DNA of 6,202 nucleotides from Acidobacteriota bacterium (GTDB lineage Bacteria; Acidobacteriota; Terriglobia; Versatilivoradales; Versatilivoraceae), in NCBI GenBank assembly GCA_026706225.1, contig JAPOZE010000093.1, positions 1 to 6,202 on the forward strand, in the 5' to 3' direction. The translations under genes were made by a program, and so were the position numbers. Numbering within the stretch: position 1 is the first letter of the stretch; the number at the start of each line of letters is the position of its first letter. The notes below the pieces were generated by a model. That model ran no database searches, had not been told where the DNA came from, and worked only from the letters and a program-made list of their open reading frames with translations. This document shows, piece after piece, positions 5,914 to 6,202 of the stretch.

Positions 5914-6126
5914 TCACTTACCCCGCCTCACAAGGGACCACAAGTAGAGAAGCATGCCAGCGCCTACCAACAGACTCCCGAGGCACAGGAACAGGAAGAA
6001 CGAAACCGGGTGGTTCCAGTAGAGAGTGACCACTTCGATTCCCAGCCCCAATGCGATCAGCAATCCGGACAGTTAGCTTCGGCCGACCAACCCCGGTCGT
6101 AACCCCAACAATTGAAAGACGCTCAT
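5914..6126 (-). pseudogene. Small two-helix membrane protein, interrupted by an in-frame TAA
   Basis: From ATG 6126, with GGAGG (6134-6138) seven bases upstream, the frame reads 17 codons (MSVFQLLGLRPGLVGRS), then TAA at 6073-6075, then 52 more codons in the same frame to TGA at 5914-5916. The second part is clearly membrane-like: one hydrophobic segment around LLIALGLGIEVVTLY and another around SFFLFLCLGSLLVGAGMLLY, joined by WNHPV, ending in a positive RRGK tail. With the stop read through, the protein would be 70 residues. The same frame, a good ribosome binding site before the first part and obvious coding character in the second argue for a once-intact gene with a nonsense mutation. Restart at a TTG or CTG after the stop is possible. 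The start overlaps the upstream gene's stop as ATGA. Confidence 0.6.
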
Positions 6127-6202
6127 GGCGTCGCCTCCGGGTCCCATCGCCGGAACCGGTCCAGCTTTGAGATCTCGTGAACCAATTTGTGGCATCGCGC
6201 TT
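6123..6202 (-). CDS. C-terminal end of an unidentified protein
   Basis: The last 25 codons of a gene entering from the right edge. The peptide ends KLVHEISKLDRFRRWDPEAT-P, a soluble, charged and plausibly helical tail. Its TGA overlaps the ATG of the small membrane gene (ATGA), the usual arrangement of translationally coupled operon partners, which is the main support for calling it coding. Too little is present to name a family. Confidence 0.45.
   Translation of the reverse strand, partial: ARCHKLVHEISKLDRFRRWDPEATP

Overview
The window is chromosomal DNA from a GC-rich, Gram-negative-type bacterium. The split glycine dehydrogenase genes (separate A and B subunits) and a heptosyltransferase-like GT9 enzyme would fit an Acidobacteriota-like or similar environmental lineage, but no marker gene here fixes the taxon, so this is inference.

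Left half (1-2959, minus strand): a compact metabolic operon reads leftward. It holds an M20-family metallopeptidase/deacylase, then a GcvPA-like glycine dehydrogenase subunit 1, then the first 43 codons of the GcvPB-like subunit 2, which runs off the left edge. Gaps are 53 and 34 nt and each gene has a purine-rich ribosome binding site. The GcvPA is recognisable but lacks several motifs of the canonical P-protein. Together with the linked M20 enzyme this hints at a specialised amino-acid degradation unit rather than the housekeeping glycine cleavage system.

Middle (2960-3980): an intergenic region leads into a type II toxin-antitoxin module on the plus strand (RelB/DinJ-type antitoxin, YafQ-type toxin, 1 nt apart). 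It has a well-formed sigma70-type promoter whose -10 box lies inside a 14-bp palindrome, the probable autoregulatory operator. Directly after the toxin is a short decayed piece of an insertion-sequence transposase (about 3784-3897), then a nested inverted repeat ending just before the ribosome binding site of the next gene.

Right half (3981-6202): an intact GT9 glycosyltransferase (plus strand) is followed by about 330 nt without an intact gene. That stretch contains the 5' end of a second, different insertion sequence (IS4-type, transposase N-terminus at 5322-5384). The IS fragment abuts the 3' end of an orphan CxxC...CxxC zinc-ribbon protein gene (minus strand, more A/T-rich than its neighbours). 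Upstream of that, also on the minus strand, are a small two-helix membrane-protein gene broken by an in-frame TAA and the tail of another gene overlapping it by ATGA.

Overall, a conserved catabolic operon and a cell-envelope gene flank a stretch of mobile and decaying accessory DNA (toxin-antitoxin pair, two IS remnants, an orphan zinc-ribbon gene, a pseudogene). I see no CRISPR array, tRNA, rRNA or phage module. The items most worth a second look are the divergent GcvPA/M20 unit, the zinc-ribbon protein with the IS junction at its end, and the TA operator.
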